DNA of 64,000 nucleotides from Gemmatimonas sp. (GTDB taxonomy: Bacteria; Gemmatimonadota; Gemmatimonadetes; Gemmatimonadales; Gemmatimonadaceae): assembly GCA_011390885.1 (NCBI GenBank), contig JAABRO010000008.1:18397-82396 (forward strand). Reading direction: 5' to 3'. A model generated the notes under the pieces. That model saw only the letters and a program-made list of their open reading frames with translations, ran no database searches and was not told the DNA's origin. This document shows, piece by piece, positions 1 to 7,675 of the stretch (within the stretch, counting starts at the first letter, position 1; each line of letters begins with the position of its first letter). The position numbers and the translations under genes are program-made.

Positions 1-1377
1 CCCGCCACCGGCTGGGCCAACCTCGATCGCCTCGGTCGTGGGGTGACGCCGCGCGAAGTGGCGTGGGGCGTGGGCGAGGACTCGCTGTTCGCGCTGCTGC
101 ACGGGGCGCGCGTGTACGACCGCGTGCTGCTGTCGGCCACGCGCGATGCGGCCGCCGGCACCATCGCGATCACCGCGCCCGAGGAGTCGGCGCCCGTGAC
201 GGGCGATCGTCCGCTGGCGCGTCACTTCGCCGACCCCACGTTCGTGCGAACGACGCAGGGCACCGTGGCGCTCACCGGACGTCTCTTCTCCATCAGCCCG
301 GATGGCACGTCGTTCGAGCTGCTCATTCCGGAACTGCGCCCCATCGAGGGGAACAACGTGGAGCGCACGGACGCGTACGTACGCGCGATCGGCGGCTGGT
401 ACGGCAACGGCGCGCTCTCTGCCTATCGCGCGGGCCGGTTCGGGCCCATCATCGCGAACGGCGGCGACGGGCGCGCCGAGCAGCGCTACCTCGAGTCGCT
501 CGAGCTGCTCACGCGCCAGTTCCTGCGCGGCGCCGAGTGGCTGTGGACCACGCGCACTCCGCAGCTGCACCTCGACTACCTGCCGCTCATCGACGAGGTG
601 GACCACGAGTGGTTCGGCCTCGTGGACTCCACCGCGGCGCCGTACGACGCCGCCATCGCGCGCAAGCTTCAGCCGTGGCGTGTGCGCGCGTGGCAGCTCG
701 CCGACCGGCACCTGCGCGGCCTGCAGCGGCTCGTGGAAGGGGATCCGAACGCCGCGCTCGTGGTGTCCGGCGATCACGGCATGCGCACATATTGGATGGG
801 CTTCCGCCCGAATGTCGCGCTCAAGGACGCGGGCCTGCTCACGCTCGACGACAACGGTCGCGTGGACCTCACGCGCACGAAGGCGTGGAGCATGAACGGC
901 TACTACGTGATGCTCAACCGCACGGCGTGGAAGGACGGCATCGTGCCGCCGTCGGAGGAGCGCGCCACGATGGACGCGGTGGAAAGCGCGCTGCTCGCCG
1001 TGCGCACACCCGAGGGTACACCCGTGGTGACGCGCACCTGGCGCAGTGACATGCCCGGCGCGGACACGCTCGGCATTGGCGGGCCGAGCGGCGGCGATGT
1101 GTACTACGACGTGGCGCGCGGTTACTACTGGAACACGGGGCTCACCGGACCGGTGATCGCGCCGCTCAACCGTCTCGCGGCCACGCACGGGTTTCCGTCG
1201 CCGAGTCCCGAGATGCATACGGTGCTGTGCGCGTGGGGCCCCGGCATCGCGCCGCGTCGCATCGGACCGGCGCGCAACGCCGATGCGCCGCTGGTCGTGG
1301 CGGACTGGCTGGGCATGCCGCATCCGCCCGATGCCACGGGGCGGTCGCCGTATGCGGAGTTGATCGGCCGCCGGTAG
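1..1377 (+). CDS. Type I phosphodiesterase/nucleotide pyrophosphatase family protein (5' truncated)
   Basis: The reading frame is open from base 1, so the gene starts upstream of the window; the GTG at 43 is only the first in-window start-like codon. The first residues (ATGWANLDRLG) look like the interior of an alkaline-phosphatase-fold enzyme of the PF01663 type, which hydrolyses phosphodiester or pyrophosphate bonds with two metal ions. Likely metal ligands are the Asp/His pair in the LDYLPLIDEVDHEW segment, the Asp-His of SGDHGM, and the late His in the EMHTVLCAWGPG segment. The substrate cannot be read from the sequence; family members act on nucleotides, phospholipids or phosphonates. 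The neighbour on the other strand is unrelated. The nucleophile region lies outside the window. Confidence 0.8.
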   Translation, partial: PATGWANLDRLGRGVTPREVAWGVGEDSLFALLHGARVYDRVLLSATRDAAAGTIAITAPEESAPVTGDRPLARHFADPTFVRTTQGTVALTGRLFSISPDGTSFELLIPELRPIEGNNVERTDAYVRAIGGWYGNGALSAYRAGRFGPIIANGGDGRAEQRYLESLELLTRQFLRGAEWLWTTRTPQLHLDYLPLIDEVDHEWFGLVDSTAAPYDAAIARKLQPWRVRAWQLADRHLRGLQRLVEGDPNAALVVSGDHGMRTYWMGFRPNVALKDAGLLTLDDNGRVDLTRTKAWSMNGYYVMLNRTAWKDGIVPPSEERATMDAVESALLAVRTPEGTPVVTRTWRSDMPGADTLGIGGPSGGDVYYDVARGYYWNTGLTGPVIAPLNRLAATHGFPSPSPEMHTVLCAWGPGIAPRRIGPARNADAPLVVADWLGMPHPPDATGRSPYAELIGRR

Positions 1378-1395
1378 TTCATCCTACCGACAACT

Positions 1396-1528
1396 GACGA
1401 CCGTTTACCGTGGCCGAGTACCGTCTCAGTGCGGTCCTCGGCAACAGTAGACGGTACACGGTAAACGGTGGTGGTCGTCCGCAGCGCGGTCCTCGGCAAC
1501 AGCAAACGGTGAACGGTCAACAGCGATA
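1396..1528. repeat. Intergenic palindromic/tandem repeat element (copy C)
   Basis: This fills the gap between two convergent genes. A 17-nt word (gcggtcctcggcaacag) occurs at 1431-1447 and again at 1486-1502. Around the first copy, the arm at 1400-1426 is the reverse complement of 1449-1469 apart from a 6-nt insertion. The inward-facing end (ctcggcaacagt) is shared with the elements near 27.8 and 28.7 kb, so it looks like a member of the same family. No ORF, transposase or T-run terminator is seen. Confidence 0.65.
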
Positions 1529-1529
1529 G

Positions 1530-2198
1530 TCAGCCCTTGGGCTTGTGCATCGCGGCCCGGAGCTCGAGGTCCGGCAGCACCTTGCGCAGCACGCCGTCCA
1601 CGAGCGTGAGCCGCGCCATTGGCGACCGTGACTCCAGCAGCGCCTGGCGCTGCGCGAGGTCGAAGTCCACCATGCCCGCGATGGCAAACGCGATCTGCGC
1701 GGGATCATCGGGGAGCGACGGCGGCGGATCGTCGTCGTCGTTGAGCGTGTGCACGGCGCGCACCACACGGCGAAAGTTCGACACCACGTCGTCGGAGGCC
1801 ACGGCGACCGCCACGGGGGAATCGCCGGCCTCATCCTCGAACGTGGTCACCTCGGCCACGTGGTACGGCGCCGCGTCGGCCACGAAGCGGTCGAGCGTGA
1901 AGCGCTCACGCCCGTCCACGAGGATGTTCGCGCGCCCGTCGTCGAGCATCTCCACGTCGCGCACCTCGGCAATGCACCCCACGCGGCCTGCGGGGAGCGC
2001 GCGCTCGTCCACGCCGGGGATCGCACAGATGATGCCGAAGCGTCCGTCGTCTTCGCGCACGTCCTTGAGCAGCTGGCGGTAGCGCGGTTCGAACAGGTGC
2101 AGCGGCGCCGTGGTGCCCGGGTAGAGCACCATGCCGAGGGGGAACATCGGGAGCAGACGCGTAGGCACGGGGATCGGCGTGAGGGGACTCGACAGCAC
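1530..2198 (-). CDS. LON substrate-binding domain protein
   Basis: A 222-residue stand-alone protein resembling the N-terminal substrate-recognition domain of Lon protease (PF02190). The diagnostic segments are LPMFPLGMVLYPG near residues 16-28, LHLFEPRYRQLL, and GRFGIICAIPG. There is no AAA+ or protease domain, as is usual for this small family. Its role is not established: it may bind unfolded or regulatory substrates. The start is GTG at 2198; a later in-frame start near the conserved block is possible. The upstream neighbour on this strand ends 42 bp away (2240) and is functionally unrelated. Confidence 0.85.
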   Translation of the reverse strand: MLSSPLTPIPVPTRLLPMFPLGMVLYPGTTAPLHLFEPRYRQLLKDVREDDGRFGIICAIPGVDERALPAGRVGCIAEVRDVEMLDDGRANILVDGRERFTLDRFVADAAPYHVAEVTTFEDEAGDSPVAVAVASDDVVSNFRRVVRAVHTLNDDDDPPPSLPDDPAQIAFAIAGMVDFDLAQRQALLESRSPMARLTLVDGVLRKVLPDLELRAAMHKPKG

Positions 2199-2239
2199 TG
2201 CTCACTCAAACCTCGCGAGCCGCACGGCGTTCCGTCCAG

Positions 2240-3487
2240 TCACTCGTGCCGGATCGCGTCGATGGGGTCGAGGCGGGCCGCCCGCCGGGCCGGATAGGTG
2301 CCGAACGCGAGTCCCACGAGCGCCGCGCTCGCGACCGCCACCAGGATCGTGCTCCACGACACGCTCGCGTAAATGCTCATGCCCGGCAGCTTCGCGCGCA
2401 TGAGCGCCGTGATGCTGAACGCCGCGGTGAGTCCGAGCGCCACGCCCACCGCGCTGCCGAACGACGCAATGGCCACCGACTCGGCCAGGAACTGCGAGCG
2501 CACGTCAGCGCCGCGCGCACCCACCGCCTTGCGGATGCCGATCTCGCGCGTGCGCTCGGTGACCGAGGCGAGCATCACGTTCATGATGCCGATGCCGCCC
2601 ACGAGCAGCGAGATGCCCGTGATCGCGCCCATGAACAGCTTGAACAGCAGGATCCCCTGCGTCGCCTGCTCGAGCCGCGCCTCGTTCGAGCGCAGGCGCG
2701 TGGTGCCCTCCCCGAAGCGCGCGTCGGCCCAGCGCGACACGGCCGCGCGCACGGAGTCGGCTTCCTCGACGCGCTCGATCTTGCCGGTGAGCATCACGGC
2801 CCGCGGCCGACCGGTGGGTGGCATCGCACGCGTGGCCATGGGCAGCCCCACCCACGCGCTCTCCATGGGGGAGGAGTCGGCGGTCACGCCGCGCACCAGG
2901 AACGTCGCATCGCCGATCACGATGGGGCGGCCGACCATGGCGTCCGGGCCCGGCAGCGAATCGGCGCTCGCGAAGCGCGCCGCCAGCCCGCCGGAGATCA
3001 CGGCCGAGGGCGCGAGCGTGTCATTCACGGCCGCCTCGTCGAGCGCAGTGCCGGCCCGCAGTTCCACGGGCGTGAGCGTGAACCAGCGTTCCGTCACGCC
3101 GCTCACCGCCACCATGCGCCGCACGCGCCCCGCCGAGTCGCGTGCTTCGCCGCGCGCCATCACCTCGGCGGTGATGCCGGTGAGCCCCGCGAGCGTACCC
3201 GCGGCGCGTGCGTCGGCCACGCTGAACACCGGGAAGGTGTCGCGCGGAAACTGCTGCCCGTCCACCGTTTCGGTGGTTTCCGGCTCGAGCGTGAAGAAGA
3301 GCACGCTCGTGGTGGTGGCGAGCTGTTCGCGCATGGTGCGCTCCATGCCGTCACCCACCGAGAGCACGGCCACCAGCGATCCCACGCCGATGATCACGCC
3401 GAGGGTGGAGAGCACGGTGCGCAGCGGATTGGCGCGCAGCGCGTCGAGGCCGACGCGCAGGTTCTGGTGCAGGGTGGAGGCGGGCAT
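2240..3487 (-). CDS. MacB/FtsX-type ABC transporter permease
   Basis: 415 residues with the MacB layout: a first membrane segment near residues 22-45 (LRTVLSTLGVIIGVGSLVAV), a large periplasmic MacB_PCD-like domain, then three C-terminal membrane segments of the FtsX domain (about 285-310, 335-365 and 372-400), including the family signature ERTREIGIRKAVGA. Such permeases use ATP to drive mechanotransmission, for example export of lipoproteins, peptides or macrolides from the periplasm. No cognate ATPase gene is next to it, so the ATPase partner must be encoded elsewhere. It lies 33 bp downstream of the spermidine-synthase-like gene and may be co-transcribed with it. Confidence 0.88.
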   Translation of the reverse strand: MPASTLHQNLRVGLDALRANPLRTVLSTLGVIIGVGSLVAVLSVGDGMERTMREQLATTTSVLFFTLEPETTETVDGQQFPRDTFPVFSVADARAAGTLAGLTGITAEVMARGEARDSAGRVRRMVAVSGVTERWFTLTPVELRAGTALDEAAVNDTLAPSAVISGGLAARFASADSLPGPDAMVGRPIVIGDATFLVRGVTADSSPMESAWVGLPMATRAMPPTGRPRAVMLTGKIERVEEADSVRAAVSRWADARFGEGTTRLRSNEARLEQATQGILLFKLFMGAITGISLLVGGIGIMNVMLASVTERTREIGIRKAVGARGADVRSQFLAESVAIASFGSAVGVALGLTAAFSITALMRAKLPGMSIYASVSWSTILVAVASAALVGLAFGTYPARRAARLDPIDAIRHE

Positions 3488-3520
3488 GCGGACACCTACG
3501 GGCGTGCGCGTGTCCCGGTG

Positions 3521-4243
3521 TCAGTCTGCGTCGGGCGCCGGCGTGTTTCGTTCGGGCGCGCCCTTCGGCGCCTTCTTCGCGGGTCGCGCGATGTACAGCG
3601 TGTGCAGCGGCCCCGAGGTGACATGGGCGCGCGACTTCTCGGCCTCCACCGTGAGTCCCACGTGCCGCAGCGTGCGCGCAAAGCGCGGGTCGTCGCCCAC
3701 CGACCAGTACACGATCGTGCCCCCGTCGCGCAGCGCCGCCACCGTGGTGACCACGCCCTTCGCCGTGTAGAGGCGCGTGTTCTCCGTCATGAGCATGCCG
3801 TCGGGGCCGTTGTCGGTGTCGAGCATGATCGCATCGAACGCGCCGGCGTTGGCCTGCAGCACGTTCACCACGTCGTCCTGCACCACGCGCACGCGCGGGT
3901 CGCGCATGGCCTCGGCCGAGAGGTCGTACTCCGGGTTGGCGTTCCACGCGATCACCTCGGCAAGGAACTCTGCGACCACCACCTCGGCGTCAGCCGGCAG
4001 CACGCGCAGCGCGGCCCGCAGGGTGAAGCCGAGCCCGAGCCCGCCAATGAGCACGCGGGCGCCGGCAGTCTGTCGCAGCGGCTCGCAGGCGAGCTCGGCC
4101 AGGCGATCTTCCGAGTGGTGCCGGCGCGTGGACATGAGCTCCACGCCGTCGGCCCGGATCAGGTAGGCGCCGTCGTGCCGGTAGAGCGCGAGCACGCTGC
4201 CGTCGGGGGTGCGGGCCTCGCCGAGCCGTTCGTAGGGCTTCAT
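3521..4243 (-). CDS. Spermidine synthase-like SAM-binding protein
   Basis: 240 residues from the ATG at 4243. The fold is that of spermidine synthase-like Rossmann methyltransferases (SpeE superfamily): the nucleotide-binding motif is ARVLIGGLGLGFTLRAAL, followed by the acidic strand end VVVAEFLAEV and the DAIMLDTDNGP motif. It lacks convincing SpeE substrate-binding residues beyond the core, so a polyamine role is not assured; these proteins are often annotated as spermine/spermidine synthase or as a spermidine-synthase-like methyltransferase. The start codon overlaps (ATGA) the stop of a 14-codon upstream ORF, which suggests translational coupling. It is divergent from a second SAM-dependent methyltransferase. 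Confidence 0.8.
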   Translation of the reverse strand: MKPYERLGEARTPDGSVLALYRHDGAYLIRADGVELMSTRRHHSEDRLAELACEPLRQTAGARVLIGGLGLGFTLRAALRVLPADAEVVVAEFLAEVIAWNANPEYDLSAEAMRDPRVRVVQDDVVNVLQANAGAFDAIMLDTDNGPDGMLMTENTRLYTAKGVVTTVAALRDGGTIVYWSVGDDPRFARTLRHVGLTVEAEKSRAHVTSGPLHTLYIARPAKKAPKGAPERNTPAPDAD

Positions 4244-4284
4244 GCGAGGCGCGCCGGGCGGATGGTTGGGCAGGCAAGGGGCAT
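4240..4284 (-). CDS. Putative 14-residue leader peptide
   Basis: A tiny ORF encoding MPLACPTIRPARLA. Its ATG lies 5 nt after a TATCGT box (plus-strand acgata, 4290-4295), the same spacing seen at other probable leaderless genes here. Its TGA overlaps the ATG of the spermidine-synthase-like gene. The geometry suggests a leaderless, translationally coupled leader. The peptide has no recognised function, and the ORF could be chance. Confidence 0.35.
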   Translation of the reverse strand: MPLACPTIRPARLA

Positions 4285-4370
4285 GGCGCACGATAGTCGT
4301 TCGTCGCGCGGTTCGCATCGACACGGTAACGGCCGCGGGGGCCCGCTCCCGTTCCGATCCCGGAGGACGG

Positions 4371-4376
4371 TATGCT
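4371..4376 (+). promoter_or_regulatory. -10 box of probable leaderless methyltransferase mRNA
   Basis: TATGCT sits 5 nt upstream of the ATG at 4382. Transcription would begin at or within a couple of bases of the start codon, and there is no Shine-Dalgarno sequence. The divergent TATCGT box at 4290-4295 serves the opposite strand, so the 4296-4370 interval is a compact divergent promoter region. No clear -35 hexamer is visible. Confidence 0.55.
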
Positions 4377-4381
4377 TTAAC

Positions 4382-5044
4382 ATGATCGCTCCTGCAACCC
4401 CCGTAGCCCGCGCGTACGATCGCTGGGCCGCCACCTACGACACGGCTCCCAATCGCACGCGCGACCTCGACGCCGAGATCCTGCGTGCGCACGGGCCGGA
4501 GCTGCGCGGCCACGTCGTGCTCGAGCTGGGGGGCGGCACCGGCAAGAACACCACCTGGCTCGCCTCGCGTGCGTCGCGGCTGATCTCGCTCGACCTCTCC
4601 CCCGAGATGCAGGCGCTGGCGCAGGCGCGCGTTGCCGAGCTCGGCCTGCCCGAGGATCGCGTTTCCTTCCTGCTGCACGACCTGCGCGAGCGCTGGCCGC
4701 TCGAGGACGAGTCGGTGGAGATGGTCGTGGGCAACCTCGTGCTCGAGCACGTCGAGGAACTCGCGCCGGTGTTCCGCGAGGCGGCCCGGGTGCTCAAGCC
4801 CGGCGGCACACTCTGGGTCTCGGAGTTGCACCCCGAGCGTCAGCGCCGCGGCGCGCAGGCGCACTTCGCCGACGCGATCACCGGCGAGGTGGTGCGCGTG
4901 CCCGCGTTCCGGCACACGGTGAGCGAGTACGTGAACGCGGCCATCGCCGCCGGGCTGCGCGTGCGCCGGCTCGGCGAGTGGATCGAGGACGGCGCCGAGC
5001 CCGACGCGCCACCTCGGCTGTTCACCATGCGCGCCAAGCGCTGA
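4382..5044 (+). CDS. Class I SAM-dependent methyltransferase
   Basis: 220 residues with the Methyltransf_11-type fold: motif I is VVLELGGGTGKNT (about residues 44-56), the acidic end of strand 2 is in LISLDLSPEM, motif II/III corresponds to VGNLVLEHVEEL, and the post-motif is LKPGGTLWVSELHP. This arrangement resembles small-molecule methyltransferases of the UbiE/BioC class, but the substrate cannot be deduced. The chosen ATG is supported by the TATGCT box 5 nt upstream. It is transcribed divergently from the spermidine-synthase-like gene, and the next gene on the same strand is an unrelated transporter. Confidence 0.85.
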   Translation: MIAPATPVARAYDRWAATYDTAPNRTRDLDAEILRAHGPELRGHVVLELGGGTGKNTTWLASRASRLISLDLSPEMQALAQARVAELGLPEDRVSFLLHDLRERWPLEDESVEMVVGNLVLEHVEELAPVFREAARVLKPGGTLWVSELHPERQRRGAQAHFADAITGEVVRVPAFRHTVSEYVNAAIAAGLRVRRLGEWIEDGAEPDAPPRLFTMRAKR

Positions 5045-5063
5045 GCGGAGCCACGCGGCCGGG

Positions 5064-5091
5064 TTCGACGGCGCGGGTGATTGCGTAGCTT
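5064..5091 (+). promoter_or_regulatory. Putative promoter of the SulP gene
   Basis: TTCGAC (5064-5069) and TAGCTT (5086-5091) are separated by 16 bp. The -10 is preceded by gcg, giving gcgTAGCTT, a string also found before other genes in this window (58.3 and 60.8 kb). The predicted leader to the GTG at 5133 is about 35 nt. Confidence 0.4.
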
Positions 5092-5132
5092 GCAGCAGGA
5101 CGGCCACGCGACCCCTCGACCCGAGGCACCCG

Positions 5133-6929
5133 GTGGGCAGGACCCGATACGACAGGGATGATGGCGCATCGTCGACGCGGCTTCGTCCCGCGTCGGCCCT
5201 TCGTGCCGTGCTCCGCGAGGGATACGGCGTGGCGGATTTCCGCCACGATCTGGGGGCTGGCCTCGTGGTGGGGATCGTGGCGCTGCCACTGGCGATGGCG
5301 CTCGGGATCGGGGTGGGCGTGGCGCCCCAGCACGGCCTCTACACGGCCATCGTGGCGGGCTTCGCGGTGGCCGCGCTCGGCGGGTCGCGCCTGCAGGTCA
5401 CCGGCCCCACGGCCGCGTTCATCGTGATCCTCGCCCCCATTCACCAGCAGTTCGGCATGCGCGGGCTGCTGCTCGCCGGCATGCTCGCCGGCCTCATGCT
5501 GATCGGCATGGGGATCGCGCGGCTGGGGCGGCTGATCGAGTTCATTCCGCACCCCGTCACGACGGGATTCACGGCGGGCATCGGCACGGTCATCGCCGTG
5601 CTGCAGCTCAAGGACGTGTTCGGGCTCACGCTGGCCAGCCAGCCGGTGCACTTCCACGAGCGCGTGCTCGCCCTGGTCGAGGCGCGCGGCACGGTGAACG
5701 GCTGGGAGGTGCTCATCGCGGCGCTCACGCTGACCCTGCTGCTCGTCCTGCCGAAGGTCACGCGTCGCGTGCCGGCGCCGCTGCTCGCCCTGCCGGCCGC
5801 GGCGCTCGCGGCGTGGGCGCTGACCCACTTCGTGAGCGGCGTCGAGATCGCCACGATCGCCAGTCGCTTCGAGACCCTGGTGGGCGGGCGCCCGGTGCAG
5901 GGCATCCCGTCACTGCCGCCCCAGCTGCTCTTCCCCTGGAGCGCGCCGGGCGTGGCGGCGAGTGGTGCCGAAGCGCCGCTCGACTTCGCACTCATTCGCG
6001 CCCTGCTGCCCAGCGCGTTCGCGATCGCGATGCTCGGCGCCATCGAATCCCTGTTGTCCGCCGTGGTGGCCGACGGCATGGCCAACACGCGACACGACCC
6101 GGACGCCGAGCTGCTGGCGCTCGGCATCGGCAACGTGGTCACGCCGTTCTTCGGTGGCATTCCGGCCACGGGGGCGATCGCGCGCACGGCCACGAACGTG
6201 CGCTCCGGGGCCCGCTCCCCGATCGCTGCCATGCTCCACGCCATCGTGATCCTCGTGGCCGTGCTGGCGCTCGCGCCCGCGCTCGGCTACCTGCCCATGT
6301 CCGCGCTGGCCGCGCTGCTGCTGCTGGTCGCGTGGAACATGTCGGAGGCCAAGCACTTCCTGCACATCGTGCGCGTGGCGCCGCGCAGTGACGTGCTCGT
6401 GCTGCTCGCCTGCTTCGGGCTCACCGTGGCGTTCGACATGGTCGTGGGCGTGTCGGTGGGTCTCGTGCTCGCGTCGTTCCTCTTCATGCGTCGCATGGCC
6501 GAGGTCACGCAGGCCACGCTGGTGTCGGGGACGCATCCCGCACTGCCGGAGAACGTGCCAGCCGGGGTGGTGCTGTACGAGATCAGCGGTCCGCTCTTCT
6601 TCGGTGCGGCGCAGAAGGCGCTGGCCACCTTCGACATCGTACGAGGCCGCGCGCGTGCGGTGATCCTGCTCCTGGAGGAGGTGCATGCGATGGACGCCAC
6701 CGGGCTCGTGGCGCTGGAATCGGCGCTGCAGCCGTTGCGGGGCACGAACACCCTCGTGGTGCTCACCGGTGTGCGCGAGCAGCCGCGGCGCCTCATGGAG
6801 CGCGCGCAACTCGCGGACGGGGCCAGCGTGGTGCTGGTGCAGGACGTCGCCGAGGCAGTGGCGCGCGCCTCGGCGCATGTCGCTGCCGAGCGCGGTGAGG
6901 AGTCCCCGCCGATCGGGCGCGCCGTGTGA
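5133..6929 (+). CDS. SulP-family anion transporter with STAS domain
   Basis: 598 residues matching the SLC26/SulP family of sulfate, bicarbonate or dicarboxylate carriers. The N-terminal transmembrane domain starts near residue 38 (AGLVVGIVALPLAMALGIG), with the signature VTGPTAAFIVIL, and covers about 430 residues. A cytoplasmic C-terminal STAS domain follows (from about residue 465), with the loop EEVHAMDATGLVALESAL at the usual regulatory position. The transported anion is not evident: no carbonic anhydrase or sulfur-assimilation gene is adjacent. The GTG start at 5133 gives a plausible cytoplasmic N-terminus; nearby downstream starts are also possible. Confidence 0.9.
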   Translation: MGRTRYDRDDGASSTRLRPASALRAVLREGYGVADFRHDLGAGLVVGIVALPLAMALGIGVGVAPQHGLYTAIVAGFAVAALGGSRLQVTGPTAAFIVILAPIHQQFGMRGLLLAGMLAGLMLIGMGIARLGRLIEFIPHPVTTGFTAGIGTVIAVLQLKDVFGLTLASQPVHFHERVLALVEARGTVNGWEVLIAALTLTLLLVLPKVTRRVPAPLLALPAAALAAWALTHFVSGVEIATIASRFETLVGGRPVQGIPSLPPQLLFPWSAPGVAASGAEAPLDFALIRALLPSAFAIAMLGAIESLLSAVVADGMANTRHDPDAELLALGIGNVVTPFFGGIPATGAIARTATNVRSGARSPIAAMLHAIVILVAVLALAPALGYLPMSALAALLLLVAWNMSEAKHFLHIVRVAPRSDVLVLLACFGLTVAFDMVVGVSVGLVLASFLFMRRMAEVTQATLVSGTHPALPENVPAGVVLYEISGPLFFGAAQKALATFDIVRGRARAVILLLEEVHAMDATGLVALESALQPLRGTNTLVVLTGVREQPRRLMERAQLADGASVVLVQDVAEAVARASAHVAAERGEESPPIGRAV

Positions 6930-6957
6930 GGCGGAGCGCAGGTCGACCGGTGGCAGC

Positions 6958-6987
6958 TTGACTTTGAACGCGCGTTCAAACTAGCCT
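6958..6987 (+). promoter_or_regulatory. Promoter with palindromic TetR operator in the spacer
   Basis: A -35 TTGACT (6958-6963) and a -10 TAGCCT (6982-6987) are 18 bp apart. A perfect 18-bp palindrome, tttgaacgcgcgttcaaa (6963-6980), fills almost the whole spacer. Binding there would block polymerase. It is the best candidate for the autorepression site of the TetR regulator that starts 46 bp downstream, and would also control the desaturase gene that follows. Confidence 0.7.
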
Positions 6988-7032
6988 TCGGGGCAGGCCG
7001 AACACGCGGCCGGCTGTCCCTCTCGCCCCCGC

Positions 7033-7659
7033 ATGTCGGTCCGCAAGACTCCCGAATCCCCTCGACGCGACGAGATCCTGCGCGCCGCCTACCGGGTCGC
7101 CGCGCGCGACCGGCTGGGCGGACTCACGGTGCGCACCGTGGCGACCGAGGCCGGGGTGAGCGCCGGCCTGCTGCTCTACCACTTCGAGTCCAAGGACGGC
7201 CTGCTGGTCGACCTGCTCGACTGGATGCTGGCCCACACCATCGTGGCCGGCGAGATGCACCGGCAGCCGCCCGCCGGCGTGCCCGCCGAGCGCTGGCTGC
7301 TCACGCTCGTGGAGCGCGACCTGCGCCACCTGCTCGCCCAGCGCGAGCGCATCGAGCTCTTCTACGACTACTGGGTGCTTGGCACCCGGCACCCCGTGGT
7401 GCGCCGGCTCATTCGCCGGGCACTGCATCGCTACCGCGAGAGTTTTCGACCGGCGGCCGCGGCCATCATCGCGTCCGCGCCGGGCCGCTACGCGCACCTC
7501 TCGGCCGACGACCTCGCGGGCGTCTGCGCCGCGTTCATCGAAGGGTGCGCCACGCAGACCATTCTCGATCCCGATCGTTTCGACGCCGTGCGCGCCATGG
7601 CGACCCTCGACGCCCTCGTCCTCGATGCCGGGCGAGGGGTCCGCATCACCCGTTCCTGA
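7033..7659 (+). CDS. TetR-family transcriptional regulator (next to desaturase)
   Basis: 208 residues. The N-terminal TetR helix-turn-helix is clear: a DEILRAAYRVAARDRLGGLTV helix region, then VATEAGVSAGLLLYHFESKDGLL at about residues 37-60. The C-terminal ligand domain resembles BetI/TetR_C-type regulators and ends near AGRGVRITRS. It precedes an acyl-CoA desaturase by only 16 bp and is preceded by a promoter carrying a perfect palindrome. By analogy with DesT/FadR-like TetR proteins, it may sense acyl-CoA or fatty acids and repress the two-gene unit. The ligand is an inference from context only. Confidence 0.88.
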   Translation: MSVRKTPESPRRDEILRAAYRVAARDRLGGLTVRTVATEAGVSAGLLLYHFESKDGLLVDLLDWMLAHTIVAGEMHRQPPAGVPAERWLLTLVERDLRHLLAQRERIELFYDYWVLGTRHPVVRRLIRRALHRYRESFRPAAAAIIASAPGRYAHLSADDLAGVCAAFIEGCATQTILDPDRFDAVRAMATLDALVLDAGRGVRITRS

Positions 7660-7675
7660 ACCATCCGGAGTCCCG

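Noticed and set aside
2246-5044. A 932-codon plus-strand ORF covering the MacB and spermidine-synthase-like genes
   Set aside because: It is read-through of a stop-poor frame in GC-rich DNA, antisense to two recognisable genes. Only its last 220 codons (from 4382) match a protein family. The same applies to other long antisense frames, such as 11077-13245, 12999-15125 and 16649-19009.
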